A stretch of DNA of 20,660 bases from CAG-1031 sp964556785 (GTDB lineage Bacteria > Bacteroidota > Bacteroidia > Bacteroidales > Muribaculaceae): NCBI GenBank assembly GCA_964556785.1, contig CAZKXM010000028.1, forward strand, positions 1-20,660. The letters run 5' to 3'. Shown in pieces: positions 1 through 6,842 of this stretch. The translations under genes were made by a program, and so were the position numbers. Numbering within the stretch: position 1 is the stretch's first letter; each line of letters begins with the position of its first letter. The notes beneath the pieces were generated by a model. It had not been told where the DNA came from. It worked only from the letters and a program-made list of their open reading frames with translations, and made no database searches.

Positions 1-146
1 TCGCCGCTCGCCTGAAGCTGAGAGTGAGGATAGGTTGCCAGAAGGTGGTCCCAGTAAGGTGTAGGAGTGGAGTAAATAACGTCTCCTTTTGTATGATTGC
101 CGATTCCCCAGCCGTCGAGGATCATCAGCAGAGCTTTTTTTGCCAT
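1..146 (-). CDS. gpmI: 2,3-bisphosphoglycerate-independent phosphoglycerate mutase, N-terminal fragment
   Basis: Only the first 48 codons are inside the window; the gene continues past the left edge. The ATG is at 146-144 on the minus strand. The translation starts MAKKALLMILDGWG, and DGWG (residues 11-14) is the N-terminal metal-binding motif of the alkaline-phosphatase-like, cofactor-independent phosphoglycerate mutases. The following residues (GIGNHTKGDVI, then a TPYWDHLLATYPH stretch) also fit the family N-terminus. The enzyme interconverts 3- and 2-phosphoglycerate in cytoplasmic glycolysis and gluconeogenesis using bound manganese. The catalytic serine lies beyond the edge, so activity cannot be judged. 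A good Bacteroidetes promoter lies about 40 bases upstream (184-216). The gene diverges from the thioredoxin pair. Confidence 0.9.
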   Translation of the reverse strand, partial: MAKKALLMILDGWGIGNHTKGDVIYSTPTPYWDHLLATYPHSQLQASG

Positions 147-183
147 AGTGTCAATATGTTTTTTTATTATAGATTTCCAAACG

Positions 184-216
184 GCAAAGATAAGAATTTT
201 AACGGTGATACACAAT
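184..216 (-). promoter_or_regulatory. Bacteroidetes-type promoter for gpmI
   Basis: On the minus strand ATTG (216-213) is followed after 20 bases by TATCTTTGC (192-184). This fits the Bacteroidetes primary-sigma consensus of a -33 TTG/TTTG box, about 20 bases, then TAnnTTTG. The predicted transcription start is near 178-180, giving a leader of roughly 32 bases before the gpmI ATG. This is the best-matched promoter in the window. Confidence 0.65.
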
Positions 217-240
217 TACTGTTTTTGCCGGCGTGGGAGC

Positions 241-272
241 TTTGCGGTGAACTTTCGGCCACCCTAATCGTT
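241..272 (+). promoter_or_regulatory. Possible weak promoter for the thioredoxin pair
   Basis: TTTG at 241-244 is followed after 20 bases by TAATCGTT (265-272). The -33 box and spacing fit the Bacteroidetes pattern, but the -7 box keeps only the TA and one T of TAnnTTTG. The gene starts at 304, so the leader would be about 25 bases. Offered as the best candidate in this gap, not as a firm call. Confidence 0.3.
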
Positions 273-303
273 ATACCAATGAAACCAATAAAAACTTACG
301 ATT

Positions 304-603
304 ATGAACGATTTTAACGATATCATCAAAAGTGAGAAACCGACTCTGGTCGACTTCTTTGCAACATGGTGTGGCCCGTGCCGCGTACAGGGCCCGATTC
401 TTGAACAGGTGAAGGCCGAAGTTGGCGATGCTGCTACGATCGTGAAGATCGATATCGACCGCAATCAGGAAGTTGCCGCTCAATATAACGTTCAGTCGGT
501 TCCTACACTGATCGTGTTCCAGAACGGAGAGCCTCTGTGGCGTGCCGTAGGCGTTCAGCAGGCATCAGTGCTTGTCGACAAGCTTCGCGAACACATGAAA
601 TAA
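304..603 (+). CDS. trxA: Thioredoxin
   Basis: This 99-residue protein is slightly shorter than a classical thioredoxin (about 105-110). It carries the canonical active site WCGPC at residues 22-26, the buried acid in LVDF (Asp17) and the cis-proline in SVPT (Pro67). It is therefore expected to be a cytoplasmic disulfide reductase, recharged by thioredoxin reductase, which is not in the window. There is no signal peptide or membrane segment. A second thioredoxin-fold gene follows after 36 bases on the same strand and probably shares the transcript, since the first clear terminator comes only after it. The symbol trxA is by family; several paralogues are common in Bacteroidales. Confidence 0.93.
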   Translation: MNDFNDIIKSEKPTLVDFFATWCGPCRVQGPILEQVKAEVGDAATIVKIDIDRNQEVAAQYNVQSVPTLIVFQNGEPLWRAVGVQQASVLVDKLREHMK

Positions 604-639
604 CATTCCCCCCGATAATCTACAAATCTATAAAACACT

Positions 640-933
640 ATGGAATTCGATAAGATAATCAACGACACACTGCCCACGCTTGTGGAGTTTTACAAGCCTG
701 GCTGTGAGGGGTGCGAACAGATGCAGCCCGTTGTCGAAAAGCTGAAAGACAAATATGCCGGCAAGGCTCACATTGTGAGCATCAACGGCGAGGCCGAGCC
801 TCAGTTGAAAGAGAAGTATCACATCCACTCCTACCCGACATGGATTATTTTCCGCGACGGACAGGAAGCATGGCGCGACGGAGGCCGCAAGCCCCTGAGC
901 GAACTCGAGGATATGATTGGCCGATTCAGTTGA
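640..933 (+). CDS. Thioredoxin-like protein with a CEGC active site
   Basis: This 97-residue protein has the thioredoxin fold pattern: strand LVEFY, a CxxC at the start of the next helix (Cys22-Glu-Gly-Cys25), and a cis-proline in SYPTW (Pro66). It departs from true thioredoxins in three ways. The Trp before the first Cys is replaced by Gly (PGC), the dipeptide is Glu-Gly instead of Gly-Pro, and the buried Asp is Glu16. Both cysteines remain, so redox activity is plausible, but its potential and partners should differ from those of the upstream thioredoxin. It is cytoplasmic by sequence, with no signal peptide. It is followed by the hairpin at 972-1013 and likely ends a two-gene operon. Its substrate is unknown. 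Confidence 0.85.
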   Translation: MEFDKIINDTLPTLVEFYKPGCEGCEQMQPVVEKLKDKYAGKAHIVSINGEAEPQLKEKYHIHSYPTWIIFRDGQEAWRDGGRKPLSELEDMIGRFS

Positions 934-971
934 TAGGCCAGGCTTATAAACCTTTTTTACATCGACATAAC

Positions 972-1013
972 AAACCCTCCGGCGCTGCTGACACAGGCGA
1001 TGCCGGAGGGTTT
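972..1013. terminator. Strong, probably bidirectional terminator hairpin
   Basis: A perfect 12-bp stem (972-983 with 1002-1013, core ACCCTCCGGC) encloses an 18-base loop. On the plus strand it is followed by a T-rich stretch (TTTCTATATTGTT), and it ends the thioredoxin pair 39 bases after the stop. On the minus strand it lies 31 bases past the stop of the DUF2461 gene and ends in GGGTTTGTT. It sits between two converging units and could serve both. Confidence 0.75.
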
Positions 1014-1044
1014 CTATATTGTTACGCGAGTGCGCTGTTGATTG

Positions 1045-1752
1045 TCAGATTTTCAGGAGCGAAGCAGAGTCGTCAGGGATATCCTCGTCAATCGAATAGT
1101 TGAGGAAATCATTGAACGGGGCTGCGAGACGGCAAAGTTCAGATGCCTTTTCGGGCCAATGCGGATCGGTGAAGAAGTCACGGCCGAGTTCGGCATCGAG
1201 GCCATAGTCCTTCATGCGGAGCCACCGGGCCTGCGGGTGATCCTTAGGCCAGCCTTTGGGAATGGTTTTGAGCTGCGACGAACAGAAAATGTTGAAATAG
1301 CGTCGCATTTCGCGGTTCGATGTGATCTCTTCCCACTCCTCGATGTTGTCCACGATAGCGTGGCGCAATTTCTTGAGCACGGCCGGCTCGGGGCACCATA
1401 TTCCGGCAAAGAGTCCGTTATAGTCGCTTACGCCGGTCTGCAGGTAAAAGCATGCGCCGTCTGTTGAGCGGCCTGTCGGGCTTATGGCTGCTGAGAAATA
1501 GGTTTTGTAAGGTGTCTTGTCTTTCGAAAAGCGGGTGTCGCGGTATATGCGGTAGGCACACCGTGATGCCGTGAGCCCGGTGAGACGCGGATCCCACTGC
1601 GCCATCAGGTCGATGAGACGCTGCACATCGTTGAGCCAAAGCTCACGCAGCTCTTGATATTCCGGTTTGTGGGCATTGAACCAGTCGCGGTTATTGTTTG
1701 CGGCAAGTGCCGTCAGAAAGGTGTAGATATCGTTTCGCCTGTCAGAGTTCAT
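1045..1752 (-). CDS. DUF2461 family protein
   Basis: This 235-residue protein matches the DUF2461 (TIGR02453) family: an N-terminal NNNRDWFNAHKPEY segment, then the conserved YRIYRDTRFSKDKTPYKT block and a glycine-rich FYLQTGVSDYNGLFAGIW region. The biochemical function of the family is unknown. I chose the ATG at 1752 (MNSDRR). It overlaps the upstream stop as ATGA, and a GGAGG sequence (1764-1760) lies 7 bases before it, which is a notable Shine-Dalgarno for this phylum. A longer reading from an ATG at 1767 (MGGTQMNSD) would overlap the upstream gene by 19 bases and is less likely. It is the last gene of the psd-pssA cluster. There is no signal peptide or membrane segment. Confidence 0.85.
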   Translation of the reverse strand: MNSDRRNDIYTFLTALAANNNRDWFNAHKPEYQELRELWLNDVQRLIDLMAQWDPRLTGLTASRCAYRIYRDTRFSKDKTPYKTYFSAAISPTGRSTDGACFYLQTGVSDYNGLFAGIWCPEPAVLKKLRHAIVDNIEEWEEITSNREMRRYFNIFCSSQLKTIPKGWPKDHPQARWLRMKDYGLDAELGRDFFTDPHWPEKASELCRLAAPFNDFLNYSIDEDIPDDSASLLKI

Positions 1753-2099
1753 TTGAGTTCCTCCCATTCAACGTCAACAATCTGCTGCTCGTGGACGAAG
1801 TCGGTCGAGCCGTCGGCATTAACTGTGGTTTGCTGACTGTCGGTGACCGTGATTTCTTCAAACGCCACATATTCGCCCGTGTCGCTCGAGATTTTCTTGG
1901 GCTTACGCGGTTTGTCGCTCCATCCCGCCTTACGCTCTCCGGCATCTGAGGGCACACCGCCGCCGAAACCTGCCGATGCACCGCTCATCATGTCGCGGAA
2001 ATTGCGCTGCGCAGCCCTTATGCGCCACACAGCCCTGAGCAGCGGCCAGAGTATGAAATAGCCTAAAATGAATAATAACAGTAATGCGAAAAAGCTCAT
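1749..2099 (-). CDS. DUF4834 family small membrane protein
   Basis: This 116-residue protein starts with a strongly hydrophobic segment (about residues 3-27, SFFALLLLFILGYFILWPLL). A basic stretch, a Gly/Ser-rich linker (about 40-49) and an acidic C-terminal half containing GEYVAFEEI follow. This layout fits DUF4834, a Bacteroidetes-restricted family with no known function. The single N-terminal anchor suggests an inner-membrane protein with a soluble tail; topology is inferred. The gene lies 54 bases after pssA and overlaps the DUF2461 start as ATGA, so translation of the two is probably coupled. Its place next to the phosphatidylethanolamine genes hints at an envelope role, but nothing in the sequence proves this. 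Confidence 0.75.
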   Translation of the reverse strand: MSFFALLLLFILGYFILWPLLRAVWRIRAAQRNFRDMMSGASAGFGGGVPSDAGERKAGWSDKPRKPKKISSDTGEYVAFEEITVTDSQQTTVNADGSTDFVHEQQIVDVEWEELK

Positions 2100-2153
2100 A
2101 TCAACTTAATAACGCGGGATTATAGCAAAATTGTGTATCGCGAAATGATTTTG

Positions 2154-2849
2154 TCAGGCCATGCGCCGCCCGAACATCGAGATGAGGATATAAAGCAGGA
2201 TTGTCCATGCAAATCCCGGAATACCCTCTGTGATGACGAAGACAACAGCTGCCGCGAGAATAACGTAGCGACGGAAGTTCTCACGCCATCCCCACGACTT
2301 GAACTTGAGCGAAAACATGGGCAGCGGGCTGACCATCAGGAGCGACATGATGAAGATCAGGGCTATCACCAGGCCGTTGGCGGGATAGCCGTGAGCCTGA
2401 ATCCACGCCACGCACCCGATCCAGAAAATAGCCGAAGCGGGAATTGGCAGGCCGATAAACGATGTTGTCTGGCGGTCGTCGACATTGAAACGCGCCAGGC
2501 GCAGGCCGCCCATCGCGGCGATGAAGAGCGCCAGAAATGCTGTCCAGCTTCCGCCGGTCGACTCGGTCATGACATTGTAAAGCATCATCGAGGGCGCCAC
2601 TCCGAAGCTAACCAGGTCGGAAAGCGAGTCGAGCTCCTTGCCCACATTGGAGTAGGCGTGCAGCAGGCGCGCGGCAAACCCGTCGCAGAAATCAAACAGC
2701 GCTGCCATGCCGATCAGTATCATTGCCCATGAATAGCCGGTCAGGCCCCACCATGGCGCGGAGCCGTGGAATGTCGCGATAATGGCGAGCGATCCGCTCA
2801 GCAGGTTGCAGAGGGTGATCGAGTTAGGGATGTGTGATTTGATGCTCAT
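2154..2849 (-). CDS. pssA: CDP-diacylglycerol--serine O-phosphatidyltransferase
   Basis: This 231-residue integral membrane enzyme has the complete CDP-alcohol phosphatidyltransferase motif: Asp53, Asp56-Gly57, Ala60-Arg61, Gly70, Asp74 and Asp78 (D-x2-DG-x2-AR-x8-G-x3-D-x3-D). Several hydrophobic segments surround it. It makes phosphatidylserine from CDP-diacylglycerol and L-serine at the inner membrane. Its ATG overlaps the psd stop by four bases (ATGA). The product is the substrate of the decarboxylase encoded immediately upstream, so the two genes form the full route to phosphatidylethanolamine. This multi-pass type is the common one outside enterobacteria; E. coli uses an unrelated enzyme. 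Confidence 0.95.
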   Translation of the reverse strand: MSIKSHIPNSITLCNLLSGSLAIIATFHGSAPWWGLTGYSWAMILIGMAALFDFCDGFAARLLHAYSNVGKELDSLSDLVSFGVAPSMMLYNVMTESTGGSWTAFLALFIAAMGGLRLARFNVDDRQTTSFIGLPIPASAIFWIGCVAWIQAHGYPANGLVIALIFIMSLLMVSPLPMFSLKFKSWGWRENFRRYVILAAAVVFVITEGIPGFAWTILLYILISMFGRRMA

Positions 2850-3532
2850 TGAGGTTGTGATTGCGGTTTGAGGCGCGCTACGGGTGTGATGCCACCGGTT
2901 GTCTTGTCGCCGATTTTCACCAGCACTTCGGTGTCGAGCGGCAGGAAGATATCAACTCGCGAGCCGAATTTAATGAAACCCATGTGCTCCTCGATGGTGC
3001 ACTCCTCGCCCGGCTCGGCATAGGTCACAATGCGCCTCGCTACGGCACCGGCAACCTGATTCACTACAACGAGCCGCCCGTCGCAACTGCGGATCAGCAC
3101 TGAACTGTGCTCATTGTCAGTGCTTGATTTCGGAAGATAGGCCGACATGAACCTACCGGGAAAATGGCGCACGTCGAGAACCTCGCCGTTAACGGGAAAC
3201 CAGTTGGCATGAACGTTGAAGATGGTCATGAAAACCGACAGCTGCAGCGCGGGGCCCTTGATGTATTCTGGCTCCACTGTCTGCTCGAGCGCCACAACCG
3301 TACCGTCGACCGACGACACCACCAGATCAGGGGTGATCTTGCCCGGAAAACGGCGGCGGGGTGAGCGGAAGAAATTGAGGATCAAGAGATAAACCACGCC
3401 TGAGATCGCCGTGAACACCGTAGGGATGACGGCGGGGCGGATAAACATCCACGCCGAGACATTCACCACACCCAGGATGAACAGGAGCATCAGAAGGATG
3501 TTGGTGCCTTCGCGGTGTATCTTGACTTTCAT
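2846..3532 (-). CDS. psd: Phosphatidylserine decarboxylase proenzyme (short form)
   Basis: This 228-residue protein has two N-terminal membrane segments (about residues 11-31 and 35-53), then the decarboxylase domain. Key features visible are Asp76-Gly77, the NVHANW block (His108), and Gly190-Ser191 in FIKFGSRVDI, where self-cleavage is expected to form the pyruvoyl group on Ser191. The short length and FGS site fit the phosphatidylserine/archaetidylserine decarboxylase-related subfamily rather than the longer LGST type. It converts phosphatidylserine to phosphatidylethanolamine. It is the first gene of the cluster; a -7 box lies just upstream (3555-3563). The downstream pssA overlaps it by 4 bases. 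Confidence 0.93.
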   Translation of the reverse strand: MKVKIHREGTNILLMLLFILGVVNVSAWMFIRPAVIPTVFTAISGVVYLLILNFFRSPRRRFPGKITPDLVVSSVDGTVVALEQTVEPEYIKGPALQLSVFMTIFNVHANWFPVNGEVLDVRHFPGRFMSAYLPKSSTDNEHSSVLIRSCDGRLVVVNQVAGAVARRIVTYAEPGEECTIEEHMGFIKFGSRVDIFLPLDTEVLVKIGDKTTGGITPVARLKPQSQPQ

Positions 3533-3554
3533 TGACGCGTTAGCGGTTTAATGC

Positions 3555-3585
3555 ACAAAGATAATTATTTTTATCAAGAATCAAT
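3555..3585 (-). promoter_or_regulatory. Probable promoter of the psd-pssA-DUF4834-DUF2461 cluster
   Basis: On the minus strand TATCTTTGT (3563-3555) matches TAnnTTTG exactly. ATTG at 3585-3582 lies 18 bases upstream as a possible -33 box, slightly closer than usual. Predicted transcription would start near 3550, about 18 bases before the psd ATG. Confidence 0.5.
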
Positions 3586-3610
3586 CACTTAGCGTTGACT
3601 TTTCCGTGAC

Positions 3611-4642
3611 TCAGAAGTGGAACGCCAATTCGGCTACAATCTTGTTGCGTTCGCCCCGTGGGCCTTCCACACCGTGATGATAGAAATATTGCTCGTAGTT
3701 GAGGCGCAGATCGAGGCTGATGGTGGCGCTGTGCACGTAGCTGAGGGTTGTTCCGACGGTGATACGGTTTCGGGCCGGATCTATCTCGCCGGTGGCTCCA
3801 TCATCACCGGGCTGGAGCGACGCATGATTGGTCATGCCGTCAAAACGCCCTTGAAACGACAGTTTGTTAAACCATTGCAGCCTTATTGGCATGGCATAGT
3901 TGGCAAAGGCCATGTAGCCGTGGGCCGGATGATAGTAACCGTTGTGATAGTGCTCGTAGATATACTCGGCTTCTACAATCCACCGGTCTCTGCTCCAGCT
4001 GAGTGTAGCGTCGACCATATCGGCGCGAACGCCATAAGGGGTCACCGACATGAAACCGCCATACACCTTCCAGTCACCGAGCGCCAGAGTGGCCTTCGCG
4101 CTCCATGCCACCGAGCGGTCCCACCGCAGATGGTTGGTGATCGGAGCCGGATTGAACACTCCCGCCTCAATGCTCAGCGGGAAGCCTGAACGGCTCCACG
4201 CGCCTCTGACACCGACGGCGCGGAAGTTACACATCTGCTTGCCCATGAATGACCTGTCGGCAAAATAATAGCTGTGCGGTCCCCGGCCCACATCAACGCC
4301 GAACGGCATACGGAACTGCCCGACACGCACCGACCATCCCCGCTCGCCCACTTCGCCCCACGCGTCGAGCATAACGATCTTTCCCTGATTGCAGAGGTCA
4401 CCGTAGACAAAATATGTTGCCCAGGGTGCAACCTGGCCGGTGATGCTGAGCACTGCATTCTTTACCTGAAAGTTCTGGTTGCCGTCCTGAGTCTCGATTT
4501 CCCAGCGCGGGCGCACGTCGCCATGCACTTTGGGGACATAACTGAATGTCGAATCGGCCGTTCCGCCAAAAGCCGGAACTGTTGCTGTCATTGCGGCGCC
4601 TGCGGTTGCCGCAGCAATCATCAGACGTTGTAATTTCTTCAT
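3611..4642 (-). CDS. Outer-membrane porin-like protein (phosphate-selective porin O/P type)
   Basis: This 343-residue protein starts with a signal peptide (MKKLQRLMIAAATAGAAM, cleavage likely near AFGG, residues 25-27). The rest has the alternating aromatic pattern of a beta-barrel and ends in AELAFHF with a terminal Phe, as expected for insertion by the BAM machinery. Segments such as YFVYGDLCNQGKIVMLDAW and VRVGQFRMPFG resemble the OprO/OprP porin family (PF07396), which is common in Bacteroidales. Despite the name, substrate specificity in this phylum is not established, and there is no phosphate gene nearby. It has its own -7 box upstream and is separated from the MFS gene by a terminator, so it is probably monocistronic. 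Confidence 0.8.
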   Translation of the reverse strand: MKKLQRLMIAAATAGAAMTATVPAFGGTADSTFSYVPKVHGDVRPRWEIETQDGNQNFQVKNAVLSITGQVAPWATYFVYGDLCNQGKIVMLDAWGEVGERGWSVRVGQFRMPFGVDVGRGPHSYYFADRSFMGKQMCNFRAVGVRGAWSRSGFPLSIEAGVFNPAPITNHLRWDRSVAWSAKATLALGDWKVYGGFMSVTPYGVRADMVDATLSWSRDRWIVEAEYIYEHYHNGYYHPAHGYMAFANYAMPIRLQWFNKLSFQGRFDGMTNHASLQPGDDGATGEIDPARNRITVGTTLSYVHSATISLDLRLNYEQYFYHHGVEGPRGERNKIVAELAFHF

Positions 4643-4673
4643 GGATTTTCGGGTTGAATAATGGTTACGGCGG

Positions 4674-4682
4674 GCAAAGGTA
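4674..4682 (-). promoter_or_regulatory. -7 box upstream of the porin-like gene
   Basis: TACCTTTGC on the minus strand matches TAnnTTTG and lies 31 bases before the porin ATG at 4642. I see no TTG at the usual -33 spacing, so this is a partial match. Confidence 0.4.
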
Positions 4683-4720
4683 ACACTTTTTCACAACATC
4701 ACCGCCATGTGTGCAAAATC

Positions 4721-4771
4721 AAAAAGCCGACGGGAGTGCTGACCGCCTGTAGGGTCGGGCACTCCCGTCGG
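4721..4771 (-). terminator. Intrinsic terminator of the sugar MFS gene
   Basis: A perfect 13-bp stem (4771-4759 with 4739-4727 on the minus strand, core CCGACGGGAGTGC) with a 19-base loop is followed by CTTTTTG. It starts 25 bases after the stop codon of the MFS gene. This is the clearest rho-independent terminator in the window, and it separates that gene from the porin gene downstream. Confidence 0.85.
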
Positions 4772-4795
4772 GAATGTATCGTCAGAAAAATCTGT

Positions 4796-6106
4796 TTATT
4801 CGGTCAGAATCTCTTTCTCCTCGGGCAAACCTGCCTGCGGATGCGACAGGGCAACAGCGTAGATAAAGATATATGCAGCAAGGCCGAAGGGGAGCCAGAA
4901 GCTGCTGAGCGGACCTGCCGCACCGGCGATCACGGCCTGAATGGCAGGGAACACGCCGCCACCGCAAACCATCACCATAAACAGACCCGAAGCCACCGCC
5001 GTGTACTTGCCCAAACCAAGCACCGAAAGATTGAAGATCGCGCCCCACATCACCGAGGCGAAGATTCCGCAGAGAACGAAGAAGATAGCATTGAGCGGAA
5101 TGCTGACGGTGCTGAAGGCGAGTTCGGTGGAGTTGAATCCTATGAAAGGCACCATGGTCTCGCTGGTGAAGATGCCCAGGGCAAGGAAAAGCATTGCTCC
5201 GATCGAAACAACCGAAAGCATTGCACGGCTCGACACCTTTGCTCCGACGGCGCCACCGATCAGTCGGCCCACAAGCATAAGCAGCCAGTAGATGCCACAC
5301 ACGGTTCCGGCCACAGCACCGGCATTCTCCATCGCCGCCATAGCCTCATGTTTCTCAAGATACTGATAGGTCCAGTTGGCAACACCAACTTCAAACCCTA
5401 CATAGCAGAAAATGGCCAAAACGCCGAAGGTGAAATTGCGGTAACGCAACGCACCTGAAATCTGCACCTTGGCTTGCGGCTTGCCAAGATCGGGCGACTC
5501 GGGCAGCTTCGACAGGTAAAGCACCAGGAATGCTGCTGCAAAAATGCCCATCGCGAGATAAAACACAGGGTTGGCGCTTGCAATACTGCTGGCCTGACCG
5601 CCGAGGAGACCGCCAACAATAACCGGGGCAAGAGTTGCGCCCAGAGAGTTGAACGATCCGCCGAACTGAACCAGCTGATTACCCTTGTTGGGGGTGGAGC
5701 CGAGCGAGTTGAGCATGGGGTTGACAACCGTGTTGAGCAGACACATCGAGAAACCGGCCACGAAAGCACCCACAAGATAGATGCTCACAGCCGTCGAGTC
5801 GCTCGCTATAAATCCTGAAAGATACGTGATCAGCACACCGATGAATCCGATTGTTACCGCCCATAGCGCAGTAACCCTGAAGCCTTTGTTTTGCAGAAGT
5901 TTACCGGCAGGATATCCCATAAACGCATAGGCAATGAAGTTGGCGAAGGTGCCGAGCTGCGACATAATGGGATTGCCTGAGCTCATTTTTTCGATAACGC
6001 TGCCCAGCGGATTCTGATAGCCTGTAACGAAGGCAATCATGAAGAAGAGCGCGAACATTATCGCGATCGGAAGTGCGAAGTTTTGTTTAGTGTTTTGATT
6101 GGTCAT
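4796..6106 (-). CDS. Sugar MFS transporter, FHS (fucose/glucose/galactose:H+ symporter) family
   Basis: This 436-residue protein has about twelve hydrophobic segments. The N-terminal FFMIAFVTGYQNPL region, GYPAGKLLQ, the NTVVNPMLN block (around residue 126) and the QFGGSFNSLGATLAPVIVG segment fit the FucP/GluP group of the major facilitator superfamily, which imports monosaccharides with protons across the inner membrane. The exact sugar cannot be read from the sequence, and no sugar kinase or glycosidase gene sits next to it. It is a single gene: a strong terminator follows it, and its start is about 60 bases downstream of the yggS stop on the same strand. I see no exact TAnnTTTG box upstream. 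Confidence 0.88.
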   Translation of the reverse strand: MTNQNTKQNFALPIAIMFALFFMIAFVTGYQNPLGSVIEKMSSGNPIMSQLGTFANFIAYAFMGYPAGKLLQNKGFRVTALWAVTIGFIGVLITYLSGFIASDSTAVSIYLVGAFVAGFSMCLLNTVVNPMLNSLGSTPNKGNQLVQFGGSFNSLGATLAPVIVGGLLGGQASSIASANPVFYLAMGIFAAAFLVLYLSKLPESPDLGKPQAKVQISGALRYRNFTFGVLAIFCYVGFEVGVANWTYQYLEKHEAMAAMENAGAVAGTVCGIYWLLMLVGRLIGGAVGAKVSSRAMLSVVSIGAMLFLALGIFTSETMVPFIGFNSTELAFSTVSIPLNAIFFVLCGIFASVMWGAIFNLSVLGLGKYTAVASGLFMVMVCGGGVFPAIQAVIAGAAGPLSSFWLPFGLAAYIFIYAVALSHPQAGLPEEKEILTE

Positions 6107-6167
6107 GATAGTGATAATTGACTGTATGTTTCGAAGTATACTATGTTGTTCTTGTCAGGAATCGGGA

Positions 6168-6842
6168 TCAGTATTCGCGCTGCCCGAAAATGTCGGTGCC
6201 TATCCTCACCATGTTGGCCCCGTGGGCCAGTGCGAGCGGATAGTCGTGGCTCATGCCCATGCTCAGAATCTTGAAATCGGGATTTCCGGCAAACGGGCCG
6301 GCGGCAAGGCGGTTGAAAATCGACCGGAGCTCGGCAAAGTCTGCATCGATGCGCGAGGTGTCGTCGGTGTTCGATGCCATCCCCATCAGCCCTACAATGT
6401 CGGTTGCTTTCAGCGATGCCAGCATCTCTGGTGTCACAAACTCGTCGAGCTCCTCAGGTAGAAAACCGAACTTGGTCTCTTCGCGCGCCACATGTGCCTG
6501 CAACAGCACAGCAATTCGCTTGCCCTGACGCGCCGCCTCTGCATCGACCGCCCGCAGCAGTCGCTCTGAGTCGATGCTCTGAATAAGCGACGACGCAGCC
6601 ACCACCGGCTTAACCTTATTGGTCTGCAGGTGACCAATGAAATGCCACACAATGTCGTCGGGCAGCTGAGCAGCCTTGGCTTTAAGCTCATTAGCCCGGC
6701 TTTCGCCGAAATGACGCTGCCCCGCGGCATAGGCCTCGGCGACAGCTTCGGCAGGGTGAAACTTGCTCACGGCAACCAGCGTCACCCCCTCGGCAGGAAG
6801 CGACGAAACTACCCGCTGCAGATTGTCACGAACAGCCGCCAT
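6168..6842 (-). CDS. yggS: YggS/PLPBP family pyridoxal-phosphate homeostasis protein
   Basis: This 224-residue protein carries the family landmarks: the PLP-binding Lys27 in AVSKFHP, HFGESRANEL, WHFIGHLQTNKVKP, and the C-terminal SMGMSHDYPLAL and VRIGTDIFG blocks that bind phosphate. These single-domain, alanine-racemase-fold proteins have no known catalysis and act in vitamin B6 and amino-acid homeostasis. I chose the ATG at 6842. A GTG lies directly before it at 6845, but the ATG overlaps the upstream stop as TGATG, typical of coupled translation. The partner upstream is a DUF4494 gene. Confidence 0.93.
   Translation of the reverse strand: MAAVRDNLQRVVSSLPAEGVTLVAVSKFHPAEAVAEAYAAGQRHFGESRANELKAKAAQLPDDIVWHFIGHLQTNKVKPVVAASSLIQSIDSERLLRAVDAEAARQGKRIAVLLQAHVAREETKFGFLPEELDEFVTPEMLASLKATDIVGLMGMASNTDDTSRIDADFAELRSIFNRLAAGPFAGNPDFKILSMGMSHDYPLALAHGANMVRIGTDIFGQREY

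Noticed and set aside
1749..1767. Longer start of the DUF2461 gene at 1767
   Set aside because: The ATG at 1752 forms an ATGA overlap with the upstream stop and has GGAGG at good spacing; the longer form adds five residues that overlap DUF4834 coding sequence.
4661..5458. Open frame of 265 codons on the plus strand opposite the sugar MFS gene
   Set aside because: It runs antisense to a clear membrane transporter gene, its product is His/Arg/Glu-rich with no recognisable domain, and it crosses the MFS terminator. It is a shadow of GC-rich coding sequence.
3611..6106. Porin and sugar MFS genes as one uptake operon
   Set aside because: A strong terminator with a T-run (4721-4771) lies between them and the porin gene has its own -7 box, so shared function cannot be argued from adjacency.
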